Shown: positions 21,235-30,826, counted from the first letter of the stretch. The stretch is 64,000 nucleotides of DNA from Nitrosomonadales bacterium (GCA_016177795.1 JACOUM010000008.1:62001-126000); one strand, 5' to 3'. Notes: generated by a model from the sequence alone, not told the origin. A program made the numbers and translations.

Positions 21235-21789
21235 TTATCCGTCACCGGCGCCCAAAGGGAAACGCGCCAGCACCCGATAGTCTGCCAGCCCGTCATGAGG
21301 CACGGATCGCACCAGCGCGAAATCCCCGATCTGCCAGCTTGCCGGCTGCATCGCGGGCAGCGGCGTGTTGCTCCAGCGTGCGTTGCGCAATAGCGTGACA
21401 TGCGGCTGGTAATCGCGCCGGTCGAATTTGAAGCGATGGGCGGCCAGGCGTTGCTCCAGCGCATCAACCAGTTGCGCCAGTTGTTGCGGCGCGTGGCGTG
21501 TGGCGGCGTACACGATATGGTTGTGTCCCCAGTAGCGCGCCTCGTCGAAGCACAGTTCGAAGCCTTCGCCGGAAACTTCCTGCGCCGCCAGTTGCAATGC
21601 CTCCAGTCTGTAAAGTTCAACGTCGCCGATGAATACCAGCGTGTTATGCAATGTCTCGCCGCTCATGGCGCGCCCGCCGCACAGGCGTTTCAGCGGCGCT
21701 TGCCATGCGGCCAGTTGCGTGCGTTCGGCAACCGTTGGCCATAGCGCAAAAAATACCCGCGCCGTTGTGTGGTCGAGTGAAGGTTTCAT
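21235..21789 (-). CDS. thpR: RNA 2',3'-cyclic phosphodiesterase / 2'-5' RNA ligase
   Basis: This member of the 2H phosphoesterase superfamily opens 2',3'-cyclic phosphates and can join 2'-5' RNA ends. Two catalytic His motifs are visible: HNTL at residue 48 and HVTL at residue 130, each preceded by family-typical text. ATG at 21789 gives 184 residues; a TTG at 21807 would add six. Upstream of corA on the same strand. The biological RNA target is unknown for the family. Confidence 0.88.
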   Translation of the reverse strand: MKPSLDHTTARVFFALWPTVAERTQLAAWQAPLKRLCGGRAMSGETLHNTLVFIGDVELYRLEALQLAAQEVSGEGFELCFDEARYWGHNHIVYAATRHAPQQLAQLVDALEQRLAAHRFKFDRRDYQPHVTLLRNARWSNTPLPAMQPASWQIGDFALVRSVPHDGLADYRVLARFPLGAGDG

Positions 21790-21870
21790 CCTTGAAACGG
21801 CAATCAACCTACGAAGAACGCGAAGGATATGAAGAAAAGCAGGAAGGTTGCTCTGGGAGCAACCGCTATC

Positions 21871-24432
21871 CTACGCAGCTTTCGTGGCAGTCTTTATCCT
21901 GGTTTTCGCGGTTTTGGCCGCCGTTGTTTTCGCCGCCTTGGGTTTGGCGGCTTTTGTCCTGGCAGCGGGTTTCTTTACCGCCCTGGCCTTCCCTGTCCCG
22001 CCCTTTGCCGCTTTGGCGGCGATCAATTCCAGCGCTTGTTCCAGTGTGATGGTGTCGGGCGAGACATCCTTGGGCAAGGTGGCGTTGACTTTGCCGTGGC
22101 GGGCGTAGGGGCCGTAGCGCCCGCTGCAAATCTCCACGCTGGCCTTGTCATCCGGATGTTCGCCCAATGTGCGCAGCACGGCGTTGCCTGCTCTGGCTTG
22201 CGCCAGCAGCTCCACCGCGCGTTCCAGACTGATGTCGAAGATGCTGTCAGAACGGGGGATGGATTTGAACTTGCCGTCGTGGCCGATGTAGGGGCCGAAG
22301 CGGCCGATGTTGACGATGATTTTCTTGCCGGTTTCCGGATGGAGTCCAATATCGCGCGGCAGCGACAGCAGCTTCAGCGCGGCGGCCAGATCGGCCTGTT
22401 CCAGCGGCATTTCTTTGGGCCACGAAACGCGCTTGGGCTTGGTTTTCTCGCCCTCGATGACTTCGCCCAGTTGCACATAGTGGCCATACGGGCCGCGCAA
22501 TAGCAGCACGGGCTGTTGGGTATCCGGATACACGCCCAGTTCCACTCTGGCCGCGGCATCATCCTGCGCTTCGCCGCTGAGGCTGCGTTTGTATTTGCAC
22601 TCCGGATAGTTGGTGCAGCTGATGAAGCTGCCGTAGCGGCTGAGTTTCTTGGCGAGCGGTTTGCCGCATTCCGGACAGGCTTCGTCCAGCAACTCGACCG
22701 GGCGGTCGATGTCGGCTTTTTGTTTGATCAGGCTGGAAAAACCCTTCCAGAATTCGCCCATTACGGCGATCCAGTCACGCTTGCCTTCGGATACTTCATC
22801 CAGCTCGTCTTCGAGGTGGGCGGTGAAGCCGTAATCCACATAGCGGGTGAAATGGTCGGTCAGGAATTTGGTGACTACGCGACCGACATCGGTGGGCACG
22901 AAGCGCTTTTTATCCAGAATGGCGTATTCACGGGCCTGCAACGTGGAAATGATGGTGGCATAAGTGGACGGGCGGCCGATGCCGTATTCTTCCAGCGTCT
23001 TGACCAGGCTGGCTTCGGTGAAGCGCGGTGGCGGTTGAGTGAAATGTTGTTCGCCGTAGAGCTTGTCCGCCGGCAGCACGTCGCCTTCGGCCAGCGGCGG
23101 CAGCTTGCCGCCATCTTCCTCATCGGCATCATCCACGTCTTCCATATACACGCCCATGAAGCCGGGAAACACCAGCGTCTGCCCGGAGGCGCGAAACAAA
23201 GTGTCATCGCTGCTCAAGCGTATGTCCACGCTGACGGTGTCAAAGCGCGCTGGCGCCATCTGGCACGCCAGCGTGCGCTTCCAGATCATTTCATACAGGC
23301 GCGCCTGGTCGGCGCTCAGATGGTCGCGCATGCTGTCCGGCGTGCGCAGGATCGAGGTCGGGCGGATCGCCTCGTGCGATTCCTGCGCGTTCTTGGTCTT
23401 GCTCTTGTATACCGGCTGCTTGCCTGGCAGGTAGTCGGCGGCGAAGTTGTCGCGGATATAACCGCGGATCTCTTCCACCGCTTCCTTTGCCAGCGATACC
23501 GAATCGGTCCGCATGTAGGAAATCAGGCCCACGGTCTGGCCGCCAATGTCGACGCCCTCATACAGCGACTGCGCTGTACGCATGGTGCGTTCGGAGGTCA
23601 TGCCCAGTTTGCGCACGGCTTCCTGTTGCAGCGTGGAAGTGGTGAACGGCGCGGCGGCATAACGCTGTTTGGCCTTCTTCTCGACGCGCACTACTTTTGG
23701 CGGCAGTTTGGCATCGCTGAGCTTGGCGTGTATCGCGTCGTATTCGGCCTGGCTGCCGATGCTGAGCTGTTCCAGCTTCTTGCCATGGTACTGGAACAGC
23801 TTGGCGGTAAACGGTTGCTGGTTTTTCTGGCTGTCCAAGTGCACCGTCCAGTATTCCGTGCTCTTGAATGCTTCGATCTCCAGTTCGCGCTCGACGATCA
23901 GTCGCAGTGCCGGGCTCTGCACACGGCCGGCGGAAAGCCCGGTTCGGATCTTGCGCCACAGCAACGGCGACAGATTGAAGCCGACGAGGTAATCGAGCGC
24001 ACGCCGTGCCTGCTGCGCGTTCACCAGCGGCAGCGAGATTTCGCGAGGGTGAGCGACCGCTTCGCGCACTGCGGATTGGGTGATTTCGTAAAACACCACG
24101 CGCTGCATGTTCTTGCCCTTGAGTGCGCGCTTGCTTTTCAGCAACTCGGAAATATGCCAGGCAATGGCCTCCCCTTCGCGGTCCGGGTCGGGTGCGAGCA
24201 GGATGTTGTCTGCAGCGGCTGCGGCCTTGGCAATGGCATCGACATGCTTGCTGTTGCGCGCGATGGTTTCATACTTCATGGCAAAGCCGTTATCGGGATC
24301 GACCGCGCCGGTCTTGGGCACCAGATCGCGCACATGGCCGTACGATGCGAGCACTTCAAAATCCTTGCCCAGATATTTCTTGAGCGTTTTGGCCTTGGCC
24401 GGAGATTCAACAATGAGAAGGTTGGTTGCCAT
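21871..24432 (-). CDS. topA: DNA topoisomerase I
   Basis: This type IA enzyme relaxes negative supercoils by passing one strand through a 5'-phosphotyrosyl break. The 853 residues start MATNLLIVESPAKAKTL with the TOPRIM domain (acidic triad near DPDREGEAIAWH). Then come the GRVQSPALRLIV gate region and the catalytic Tyr in SYMRTDSV. One zinc ribbon (CPECGKPL...CTNYPEC) and repeated topo-C modules follow. The tail is Lys/Ala-rich, a feature known to help rapid relaxation. It is the last gene of a lysM-dprA-smg-topA operon, 7 bases after smg. Confidence 0.97.
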   Translation of the reverse strand: MATNLLIVESPAKAKTLKKYLGKDFEVLASYGHVRDLVPKTGAVDPDNGFAMKYETIARNSKHVDAIAKAAAAADNILLAPDPDREGEAIAWHISELLKSKRALKGKNMQRVVFYEITQSAVREAVAHPREISLPLVNAQQARRALDYLVGFNLSPLLWRKIRTGLSAGRVQSPALRLIVERELEIEAFKSTEYWTVHLDSQKNQQPFTAKLFQYHGKKLEQLSIGSQAEYDAIHAKLSDAKLPPKVVRVEKKAKQRYAAAPFTTSTLQQEAVRKLGMTSERTMRTAQSLYEGVDIGGQTVGLISYMRTDSVSLAKEAVEEIRGYIRDNFAADYLPGKQPVYKSKTKNAQESHEAIRPTSILRTPDSMRDHLSADQARLYEMIWKRTLACQMAPARFDTVSVDIRLSSDDTLFRASGQTLVFPGFMGVYMEDVDDADEEDGGKLPPLAEGDVLPADKLYGEQHFTQPPPRFTEASLVKTLEEYGIGRPSTYATIISTLQAREYAILDKKRFVPTDVGRVVTKFLTDHFTRYVDYGFTAHLEDELDEVSEGKRDWIAVMGEFWKGFSSLIKQKADIDRPVELLDEACPECGKPLAKKLSRYGSFISCTNYPECKYKRSLSGEAQDDAAARVELGVYPDTQQPVLLLRGPYGHYVQLGEVIEGEKTKPKRVSWPKEMPLEQADLAAALKLLSLPRDIGLHPETGKKIIVNIGRFGPYIGHDGKFKSIPRSDSIFDISLERAVELLAQARAGNAVLRTLGEHPDDKASVEICSGRYGPYARHGKVNATLPKDVSPDTITLEQALELIAAKAAKGGTGKARAVKKPAARTKAAKPKAAKTTAAKTAKTRIKTATKAA

Positions 24433-24439
24433 GCGTAAA

Positions 24440-24895
24440 TTAATGTAGTTGCGTGGAATGTGCCGGTGCCAGAAGTTCTTCAACCAGCAGTGGGTCGAGG
24501 TGCTCATGGCGATTCCACAATACCATCAGCATGATCAGCTTGAGCTTGTCCAGGCCAAGATTATCCTGGTGCAGCGCCACGGCGCGGTCAAGAATCATCT
24601 CGCGCTCGACGGCGGAAATTATATGCTGCTGTTCGGCGAATACCAGAAACCGGCGTGCCTCATCGCCGATGCGCAGGCATTCCAGCGCGGCGAAATAGCG
24701 GACGCCGGCATGTTGCAGTTCGGCGGGATAATGGTCGGAATTCTGCTGTTGCAGTGCCGACAGCCAGGTCAGCGCATCGCTGATCTCCTCTTCTTCGAAG
24801 CCGGCCGCAGAGAGCTTGCGCGACAGCTTGTCCGGCTCGGGGTAGCTGCCCGCATCAAAATAACTTTCAAACAGGTACATCAGGATTTCAAACAT
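24440..24895 (-). CDS. smg: Smg protein (DUF494)
   Basis: Smg is a conserved proteobacterial protein of uncertain role, usually encoded between dprA and topA as here. The 151 residues start MFEILMYLFESYFDAG and carry the typical LSRKLSAAGFEEEEISDAL segment and the C-terminal KLIMLMVLWNRHEHLDPLLVEELL. The frame extends upstream as a shadow of dprA; the ATG at 24895, 14 bases after the dprA stop, matches the family start. Confidence 0.95.
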   Translation of the reverse strand: MFEILMYLFESYFDAGSYPEPDKLSRKLSAAGFEEEEISDALTWLSALQQQNSDHYPAELQHAGVRYFAALECLRIGDEARRFLVFAEQQHIISAVEREMILDRAVALHQDNLGLDKLKLIMLMVLWNRHEHLDPLLVEELLAPAHSTQLH

Positions 24896-24909
24896 GATTT
24901 GTGTGTGAC

Positions 24910-25989
24910 TCAATGAATTCGTTGATATAAGCCGCCGGGCAACGCGCTGACGCGCCCCTCCAGCTCGAGCACCAGCAGCATGGCGGATAGCTCGGCCATC
25001 GTCAAGCTGCAGCGCGTACCGAGCGTATCCAGGTCGACCGGATCGAAGCCGATCTGTTCCAGCAGCGCAGCCCCTGTGTCTTGCGTGGCGTGGCTGCAGG
25101 CGGGTGACGCCGGCAGGCTGCTGCCTAATTCCTCGAGAATGTCCTGCGCGGTCTCGACCAGTTTCGCGCCCTGCTTGAGCAGTGCATGGCAGCCTTTGCT
25201 TTGCGGCGCGTGGATCGATCCGGGAATGGCAAACACGTCCCGCCCCTGCTCCAGCGCCAGCCGCGCGGTGATCAGCGAGCCGCTTTGCAGCGATGCTTCC
25301 ACCACCAGGCAGCCGATACTCATGCCGCTGATGATGCGGTTGCGGCGCGGGAAGTTGGCGGCCAGCGGCGGTGTGCCGAGCGGGAATTCCGAGAGCAGCG
25401 TACCCTGGCTGGCGAGCGCGTGCGCGAGGTCGCGGTTCGCCGCGGGGTAAACCTTGTCCAGTCCGGTGCCGACCACGGCGATGCTGCTGCCACGGCCGCG
25501 CAGTGCGCCGCGATGCGCGGCAGCATCGATACCGTGCGCCATGCCGCTGATGATGCATAATCCGGCATCGCTCAGCGACCGGGCGAAAGCCTCGGCGTTG
25601 TTGACGCCCTGCGGCGTGGCGTTGCGGCTGCCGACCACAGCCAGCGCGGGTTGGTTGAGCAAGTCGCGCCGCCCCTTCACATACAACAACAGCGGCGGGT
25701 CGGGAATGTTCAGCAGGGCCTGCGGGTAGTCGCTGTCGGCGAGGGTGACAATGCGGTTGTTGCTGTCTTCCAGCCAGTCCAGTGCCGGAGTGAGCAGATC
25801 GTCAGCGACGCCTTTGCTGATTTCGGCAGCAACATCGGCTTTGACGACAGACTTGAGCGAACCGACAGAAGCGGAGAACACTGCTTCCGGCGAGCCGAAT
25901 TCCTTCAACAGACGGTGCGCACCATCGCCGCCCAGGCCGCGCGTCAGGCTGAGTGCCAGCCACGCTTTCAGCGAAACATCATCGATCAC
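24910..25989 (-). CDS. dprA: DNA processing protein DprA
   Basis: DprA loads RecA on incoming single-stranded DNA during natural transformation. The 359 residues have an N-terminal helical (SAM-like) region, a central Rossmann fold with VVGSRNATPQG and SGMAHGIDAAAHRGAL, and a C-terminal winged-helix (DLDTLGTRCSLTMAELSAMLLVLELEGRV). The start is GTG at 25989, 3 bases after the lysM stop. Other competence genes are not in the window. Confidence 0.95.
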   Translation of the reverse strand: MIDDVSLKAWLALSLTRGLGGDGAHRLLKEFGSPEAVFSASVGSLKSVVKADVAAEISKGVADDLLTPALDWLEDSNNRIVTLADSDYPQALLNIPDPPLLLYVKGRRDLLNQPALAVVGSRNATPQGVNNAEAFARSLSDAGLCIISGMAHGIDAAAHRGALRGRGSSIAVVGTGLDKVYPAANRDLAHALASQGTLLSEFPLGTPPLAANFPRRNRIISGMSIGCLVVEASLQSGSLITARLALEQGRDVFAIPGSIHAPQSKGCHALLKQGAKLVETAQDILEELGSSLPASPACSHATQDTGAALLEQIGFDPVDLDTLGTRCSLTMAELSAMLLVLELEGRVSALPGGLYQRIH

Positions 25990-25992
25990 GTT

Positions 25993-27024
25993 TTAAGGAG
26001 TGGTGGCGCGATCCAGCAATTGCACCGGCAAACGGGTTTGCATCACCAGCGCGTAAGACACTTTTTCAAATACGCGGAAAACGAATATCAATCCATAGCG
26101 TTCGTCCGGCAATGTGAAATTCTTGCCATCGCTTTTTACCGTTTCCCCCTTGTGATGCAGCGCCAGTACATGGCCGCTTTCCAGGCCGTCGCGCTTGCCT
26201 TTGTTCAGCGTGATGATGGTATTTTGTCCGGCCTGAGAGACGCCGCCGTAAATCGAAATCACGCTTGCGGAAATGTTGCTGTCGGGTGAACGCGGCAAGT
26301 AATTGCTGGCCATTTCCCCGGAAGGTGTGACCAGCCGGTCGCCTTTATAAATTTCCTGTACGGATTGCGTGATGGCAACGGTGCTGACATCCGCAAATTC
26401 CGTTACTTCGGCGCTGCCCAGATAAATGGCTTCGACACCCAGCGTCTCGTTGGTGTCCGGGTCGACAAATGTTTTGCCCGAACGGTAAATCTGCCATTTG
26501 TTGCCCTTGTCCCGGGTCAGTCCCGAGGCAAAGCCGGTATCGTGGGCACCGAGGATCACGCGTCCTTCGCGCGCGCCGATCAGCGTCGGGCCGTCTTTCA
26601 ATGCGCTCTCTTCAACGACCAGCGGCTGGCTCAGGAACGGTGCGATGGCACTGGCGGGGATGCTCAAGATGGCGTCATGAGCGCTGCGGCCCCCGCGCAC
26701 TCTGGGAGAGAGCTTGATAACGCCGCTTGCGCTGCCTGTTCCAGCCTGACCGATGCGCAACGTGCCGCTGGCACGATCCAGAATGATCACGTCGCCCGGA
26801 TAAATCCAGTGCGGATCCTTGATGGTGTCCTTGTTCATGCCCCAGATATAGGGCCACTTCCATGGGTCTTCGAAGAATTTGCCGGAAATGTCCCAAAGCG
26901 TATCGCCCTTGACGACCACGTGCCGATCCGGCGCGTCGCTGCGAAGCTGGGGACGTGTTTCAGGCTGGGCAGCAAAGGCCAGGACAGGCAACAGAAAGCA
27001 AATCAGCGATATAATCTTGCGCAT
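25993..27024 (-). CDS. Exported LysM-domain protein
   Basis: ATG at 27024 after CCGGAG gives 343 residues with a Sec signal peptide (MRKIISLICFLLPVLAFA). A LysM module follows at about 35-90 (HVVVKGDTLWDISGKFFEDPWKWPYIW...IYPGDVI), which binds peptidoglycan glycan chains. The rest is a beta-rich region of unknown function. A LysM gene ahead of dprA is the normal beta/gammaproteobacterial arrangement. It may tether or sense cell wall; the exact role is unknown. First gene of the lysM-dprA-smg-topA operon. Confidence 0.9.
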   Translation of the reverse strand: MRKIISLICFLLPVLAFAAQPETRPQLRSDAPDRHVVVKGDTLWDISGKFFEDPWKWPYIWGMNKDTIKDPHWIYPGDVIILDRASGTLRIGQAGTGSASGVIKLSPRVRGGRSAHDAILSIPASAIAPFLSQPLVVEESALKDGPTLIGAREGRVILGAHDTGFASGLTRDKGNKWQIYRSGKTFVDPDTNETLGVEAIYLGSAEVTEFADVSTVAITQSVQEIYKGDRLVTPSGEMASNYLPRSPDSNISASVISIYGGVSQAGQNTIITLNKGKRDGLESGHVLALHHKGETVKSDGKNFTLPDERYGLIFVFRVFEKVSYALVMQTRLPVQLLDRATTP

Positions 27025-27114
27025 GGAAAACTCCGGCAGAATCAATGTAAAAGGTACGCAATATTGCCGCGTTGCGTTAAATTCTGCATCCAGTTATATA
27101 AATTAGCAAGCTTT

Positions 27115-27386
27115 AGAGTCTATTTCGGTAGGTTTTACATGATGCATTGCAGTCAGAATCGGGATGACCGCAAGAAGCGCGACGAAGGTCGTAGTTATTC
27201 TACGAAGCCGAGGAGCGCGACGCAGCGAGCGCCCGATTCTGGCGCAACCCGGAGGGACGGGGCTTTGCGGGCGGCTGACGGTGTTGCGCGGCTTGTGAAG
27301 GGAATAGCCATTCACTGCGTCGCGCGCCTTGCCATCCATCCCGCAAAGCCACCGTCGCACATGCAAAACCTACTGAAATAGACTCT
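27115..27386. mobile_element. MITE-like element with 27-bp terminal inverted repeats
   Basis: The left end (27115-27141) and right end (27360-27386) are inverted copies differing at 2 of 27 positions. Inside are two further perfect inverted pairs, CAGAATCGGG (27154-27163) with CCCGATTCTG (27232-27241), and GGCTTTGCGGG (27261-27271) with CCCGCAAAGCC (27340-27350), plus a small TCGTAG/CTACGA hairpin. The whole could fold as a two-armed cruciform. No transposase is encoded and no clear target duplication is seen. It fills most of the 374-base gap between lysM and def, and its right end is only 12 bases before the def start. Confidence 0.7.
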
Positions 27387-27398
27387 TATGGAGCATAT

Positions 27399-27902
27399 AT
27401 GGCAATCCTGAAGATTTTGCAGTATCCCGATGAACGGCTGCACAAAGTGGCCAAGAAGGTTGAGCAGGTCGATGAAGCCACCCGCAAACTGGTGCGCAAT
27501 ATGGCAGAAACCATGTATGCCGCGCCCGGTGTGGGCCTGGCGGCAACGCAGGTGGATGTGCATGAGCAGATCATCGTGCTGGACATTTCCGAAACGCACA
27601 ATCAGTTAAGGGTATTCATCAATCCGGAAATTATCGCCAGCAGCGGCGAGGAAGAATGCGAGGAGGGCTGTTTGTCGGTGCCGGGCATTTATGAAAAAGT
27701 GCGCCGTGCGGAAAAGGTGACGGTGCGCGCACTCAATGAAAAAGGCGAGCCAATCATGCTGGAGGCGGACGGATTCCTGGCGGTCTGCATCCAGCACGAG
27801 ATCGATCACTTGCGCGGCAGGGTATTCGTTGAATATCTGTCACAACTCAAGCAAACACGCATTCGTGCCAAGCTGAAGAAGCGCCTGCGCGAAACTCTTT
27901 AA
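27399..27902 (+). CDS. def: Peptide deformylase
   Basis: This Fe2+ enzyme removes the formyl group from nascent protein N-termini. The 167 residues carry all three motifs: GVGLAATQ (about 46), EEGCLSVP with the metal Cys (about 88) and QHEIDH with the two metal His (about 131). A GGAG ribosome-binding site precedes the ATG and directly abuts the right end of the MITE-like element. It is followed by a hairpin repeat and fmt, its usual partner. Confidence 0.97.
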   Translation: MAILKILQYPDERLHKVAKKVEQVDEATRKLVRNMAETMYAAPGVGLAATQVDVHEQIIVLDISETHNQLRVFINPEIIASSGEEECEEGCLSVPGIYEKVRRAEKVTVRALNEKGEPIMLEADGFLAVCIQHEIDHLRGRVFVEYLSQLKQTRIRAKLKKRLRETL

Positions 27903-28042
27903 AAACCTCCGCACAACTATTGCGCTCGCCGATACTGCGTTAAAAAATGGCTCAAAATCCTCATGTACTAAATGTACACTCCGGTTTCTCGCCATTTTTT
28001 GCCTTGTCTCAGCTTCGCTCATTACGTTGTGCGGAGGTTTTT
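27901..28042. repeat. Dispersed nested-hairpin repeat, copy 1
   Basis: The outer arms of 17 bp are perfect (27901-27917 with 28026-28042). A middle pair AAAAAATGGC (27942-27951) with GCCATTTTTT (27991-28000) and an inner TGTAC/GTACA hairpin around 27964-27978 are nested inside. It fills the def-fmt gap and overlaps the def stop codon. A second copy lies at 53551-53690. The family recalls palindromic intergenic repeats of betaproteobacteria; function is unknown. Confidence 0.8.
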
Positions 28043-28059
28043 GCCGGGCCAACTTCATC

Positions 28060-28980
28060 ATGAAAATAATTTTTGCCGGCACGCCTCATTTCGCCGCCAG
28101 CGCGCTGGCGGGGTTGCTCAGGGAACATCAAATCGTCGCGGTGCTGACCCAGCCGGATCGTCCCGCCGGGCGCGGCATGCAGCTGGCCGCCAGCCCGGTG
28201 AAGCAGCTTGCCTTGCAGCACAATTTGCCGGTATTGCAGCCGGCCACCTTGAAAACCGCAGAGGTGCAGCGTGAAATTGCCGCGCTGGATGCCGACGTGA
28301 TGGTGGTGGCGGCTTATGGGCTGATCCTGCCGCAGGCGGTGTTGCAGATACCGCGTTACGGCTGCCTCAATATCCACGCTTCGCTGCTGCCGCGCTGGCG
28401 CGGCGCGGCGCCGGTGCAGCGAGCGATCCTGGCGGGCGATACCGAGACCGGTATCACCATCATGCAGATGGATGAAGGGCTGGATACCGGCGCTATGCTG
28501 TTGCGTCACGTTTGCCGGATCGCACCGGAGGATACCGCGCAGACTTTGCACGACAAACTGGCTGAGCTGGGGGCAGGCAGTATTCTCGAGGCGCTGCGGC
28601 TGCTGCAGGAACAACGGCTGACACCGGTCAAACAGGACGACGCAGCGGCGACCTATGCTGCCAAGTTGCTCAAAAGCGAGGGCAAGATCGACTGGCGGCA
28701 GGACGCGCAACAAATCGAACGCGCCGTGCGCGCCTTCAATCCCTTTCCCGTGTGTCATGCAGATTTTAACGGCGCAGTGATAAAAATCTGGCAGGCGACA
28801 CTCATACGGCAACAGGGCGAAGCCGGTGCGGTGCTTGCCGTGGACAAGCGCGGCATCACGGTTGCCTGCGGCAACGACGCGCTGCGGCTGGAAGTGTTGC
28901 AACGCCCCGGCGGCAAGGCGCAACCCGCCGCGCAGTTCTTGCAGGCTGTGCCGGTTCGGCCCGGCGACGGCTTCTCGTAA
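28060..28980 (+). CDS. fmt: Methionyl-tRNA formyltransferase
   Basis: Fmt formylates initiator Met-tRNA using 10-formyl-THF, the reaction that Def later reverses on proteins. The 306 residues start MKIIFAGTPHFAA with the Rossmann-like N-terminal domain. The catalytic Asn-His region is NIHASLLPRWRGAAPVQ, and a C-terminal OB-like domain that binds tRNA follows. ATG at 28060 was chosen over 28027, which lies in the repeat. The stop abuts the rsmB start. Confidence 0.96.
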   Translation: MKIIFAGTPHFAASALAGLLREHQIVAVLTQPDRPAGRGMQLAASPVKQLALQHNLPVLQPATLKTAEVQREIAALDADVMVVAAYGLILPQAVLQIPRYGCLNIHASLLPRWRGAAPVQRAILAGDTETGITIMQMDEGLDTGAMLLRHVCRIAPEDTAQTLHDKLAELGAGSILEALRLLQEQRLTPVKQDDAAATYAAKLLKSEGKIDWRQDAQQIERAVRAFNPFPVCHADFNGAVIKIWQATLIRQQGEAGAVLAVDKRGITVACGNDALRLEVLQRPGGKAQPAAQFLQAVPVRPGDGFS

Positions 28981-30255
28981 ATGCAGAACACACAACTGGT
29001 CGCTGCCGGCATTATTCAACAAGTGCTGGCCAGCGGGCGCAATCTCAACCAGGTGCTGGATGAGATGCTGCGCGGCAAGGCAGCGTGGGCACCGGCGCAA
29101 CGTGCTGCGCTGCAGGACTTGAGCTACGGCACGCTGCGCTTCTATGGACAGTTGCAGGCGGTATTGAGCCAGCTGCTGCACAAGAACCTGGCAGACGAGC
29201 GGGTGCGTTTCCTGTTGCTGGTGGCGCTTTACCAGTTGCAATACAGCAAAGCCGCGCAACATGCGGTAGTCGACCACGCGGTGCGTGCCGTTCAAACCCT
29301 GAATCCGCGCGTAAGCGGGCTGGCGAACGCGATCCTGCGCGGCTTCCTGCGCAACCGGGAAGCATTGCTGGAGCAGGCCGCGCAGCATGAGGAAGGAAAA
29401 TACAGCTATCCGCAATGGTGGATAGATGAACTGCGTGCCCAATACGGTGAGCGCAGCGCGGCGATACTCGAGGCGGGCAACCGGCATCCGCCGATGACCC
29501 TGCGCGTCAACAGGCGGTGCGGCACGGTGCAGGAATACTTGGCACAACTCGAAAAGCAGGATATTGCCGCCCGATTGATCGAGCCGGGGGCGCTGCAACT
29601 GGACAAACCCGTTGCGGTGGACAAGCTGCCGGGTTTTTTTGATGGCATGGTCTCGGTGCAGGATGCCGGCGCTCAATATGCTGCGCGCCTGCTGGATGTT
29701 CACGCCGGCATGCGTGTGCTGGATGCCTGCGCTGCACCGGGCGGCAAGACCGCGCACATTCTTGAAAGCGCCACCGTGCAGATGGTAGCGGTAGACAAGG
29801 ACGAGAAGCGTTTGCAGCGCGTTGCCGAGAACCTGAAACGGCTGAAGCTGGATGCGCAACTGCTGGTCGGCGATGCGGCACAGCCGGAGGCGTGGTGGGA
29901 TGGCCGGTTGTTTGAACGCATTCTCGCCGACGTGCCCTGTTCGGCTTCCGGCGTGGTGCGCCGCCATCCCGATATCAAGTGGCTGCGTCGCCGCGCGGAT
30001 ATTGCCGGATTCGCCGCGCAACAGCTCGACATTCTGCGTGCATTGTGGCGGCTGCTGGCGCAAGATGGTAAATTGCTCTACGTTACCTGCTCGGTGTTCC
30101 AGCAGGAGAGCGAGCAGGTCATCGCGGGGTTTCTGGCACAACAGCCGGATGCGCGCCGATCGCCGGTAGCCCTGCCGGAGAATAGTGAAGGACAGTTGTT
30201 ACCCAATGACCGGCACGACGGATTTTTTTATGCATTGCTACACAAAATTGCTTAA
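28981..30255 (+). CDS. rsmB: 16S rRNA (cytosine967-C5)-methyltransferase RsmB
   Basis: RsmB methylates C967 of 16S rRNA. The 424 residues have an N-terminal NusB-like RNA-binding domain (about 1-140) and a SAM domain with LDACAAPGGKTAHI. The two cysteines of the 5-methylcytosine mechanism are in ADVPCSASG and VTCSVFQQE. The start codon follows the fmt stop with no gap, and the 3' end overlaps the next gene. Confidence 0.96.
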   Translation: MQNTQLVAAGIIQQVLASGRNLNQVLDEMLRGKAAWAPAQRAALQDLSYGTLRFYGQLQAVLSQLLHKNLADERVRFLLLVALYQLQYSKAAQHAVVDHAVRAVQTLNPRVSGLANAILRGFLRNREALLEQAAQHEEGKYSYPQWWIDELRAQYGERSAAILEAGNRHPPMTLRVNRRCGTVQEYLAQLEKQDIAARLIEPGALQLDKPVAVDKLPGFFDGMVSVQDAGAQYAARLLDVHAGMRVLDACAAPGGKTAHILESATVQMVAVDKDEKRLQRVAENLKRLKLDAQLLVGDAAQPEAWWDGRLFERILADVPCSASGVVRRHPDIKWLRRRADIAGFAAQQLDILRALWRLLAQDGKLLYVTCSVFQQESEQVIAGFLAQQPDARRSPVALPENSEGQLLPNDRHDGFFYALLHKIA

Positions 30256-30826
30256 CAGACTGTTGCACAGTGCGCTGCTTGCCTTGCTGTTTATCGCAAC
30301 GGCCCAGGCGGAGGGCATTGCCGTCAACAGGGCCGAGGCGCGTCTGAGCGATGATGGCTATCAGCTCTCTGCCAGCTATGACATCAATCTGACTTTTGTG
30401 GCGCAGCAGGCCCTGGAACGCGGGGTCCCGCTTTATTTTGTGGGTGAATTTTTACTGACGCGCCCACGCTGGTATTGGCTGGATGAGGAGATTTTCCAGG
30501 GCGAGCAAACCGTCAAGCTTTCCTACAATGTGCTGACGCGGCAATACCGCATTTCGCGCGGCGCGCTGTTTCAGAATTTTGCCGGCCTGGAAGACGCGCT
30601 GAACATTTTGTCCAGACAGAGTTCAACCGTTATTCCGGCAGAGTTGGTGGAAAAGAACAAGAGCTATATTGCGGCGGCACGCTTGCGCCTGGATGTGGCG
30701 CAATTGCCCAAACTGTTGCAGGTCAATGCGATGACCGGCAAGGACTGGACGCTCAATTCCGATTGGTATCGCTGGGCGATCAATACGGCAGAAATGGCCG
30801 CAAGCAGCAAAGGTCAAACGGAGTAA
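30230..30826 (+). CDS. Exported DUF4390 protein
   Basis: This 198-residue protein has an N-terminal signal peptide or anchor (LLNRLLHSALLALLFIATAQA). The body matches DUF4390 proteins, usually encoded between rsmB and the NtrY-like kinase in betaproteobacteria, as here. It is beta-rich in character, with no catalytic motif seen. The ATG at 30230 overlaps the rsmB end by 26 bases; alternatives are 30185 and 30206. Its neighbour suggests a periplasmic role linked to the kinase, but that is inference. Confidence 0.8.
   Translation: MHCYTKLLNRLLHSALLALLFIATAQAEGIAVNRAEARLSDDGYQLSASYDINLTFVAQQALERGVPLYFVGEFLLTRPRWYWLDEEIFQGEQTVKLSYNVLTRQYRISRGALFQNFAGLEDALNILSRQSSTVIPAELVEKNKSYIAAARLRLDVAQLPKLLQVNAMTGKDWTLNSDWYRWAINTAEMAASSKGQTE

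Noticed and set aside
22516..24438. Open frame of 640 codons on the plus strand opposite topA
   Set aside because: It is antisense to a fully conserved topA, has a low-complexity His/Arg/Gln/Leu-rich translation typical of GC-rich shadow frames, and shows no family motif.
24440..25558. 372-residue reading of smg
   Set aside because: The upstream half is an off-frame reading of dprA; the conserved protein starts at 24895.
28009..30141. Open frame of 710 codons on the minus strand opposite fmt and rsmB
   Set aside because: Shadow of two confident genes; no ribosome-binding site or domain seen.
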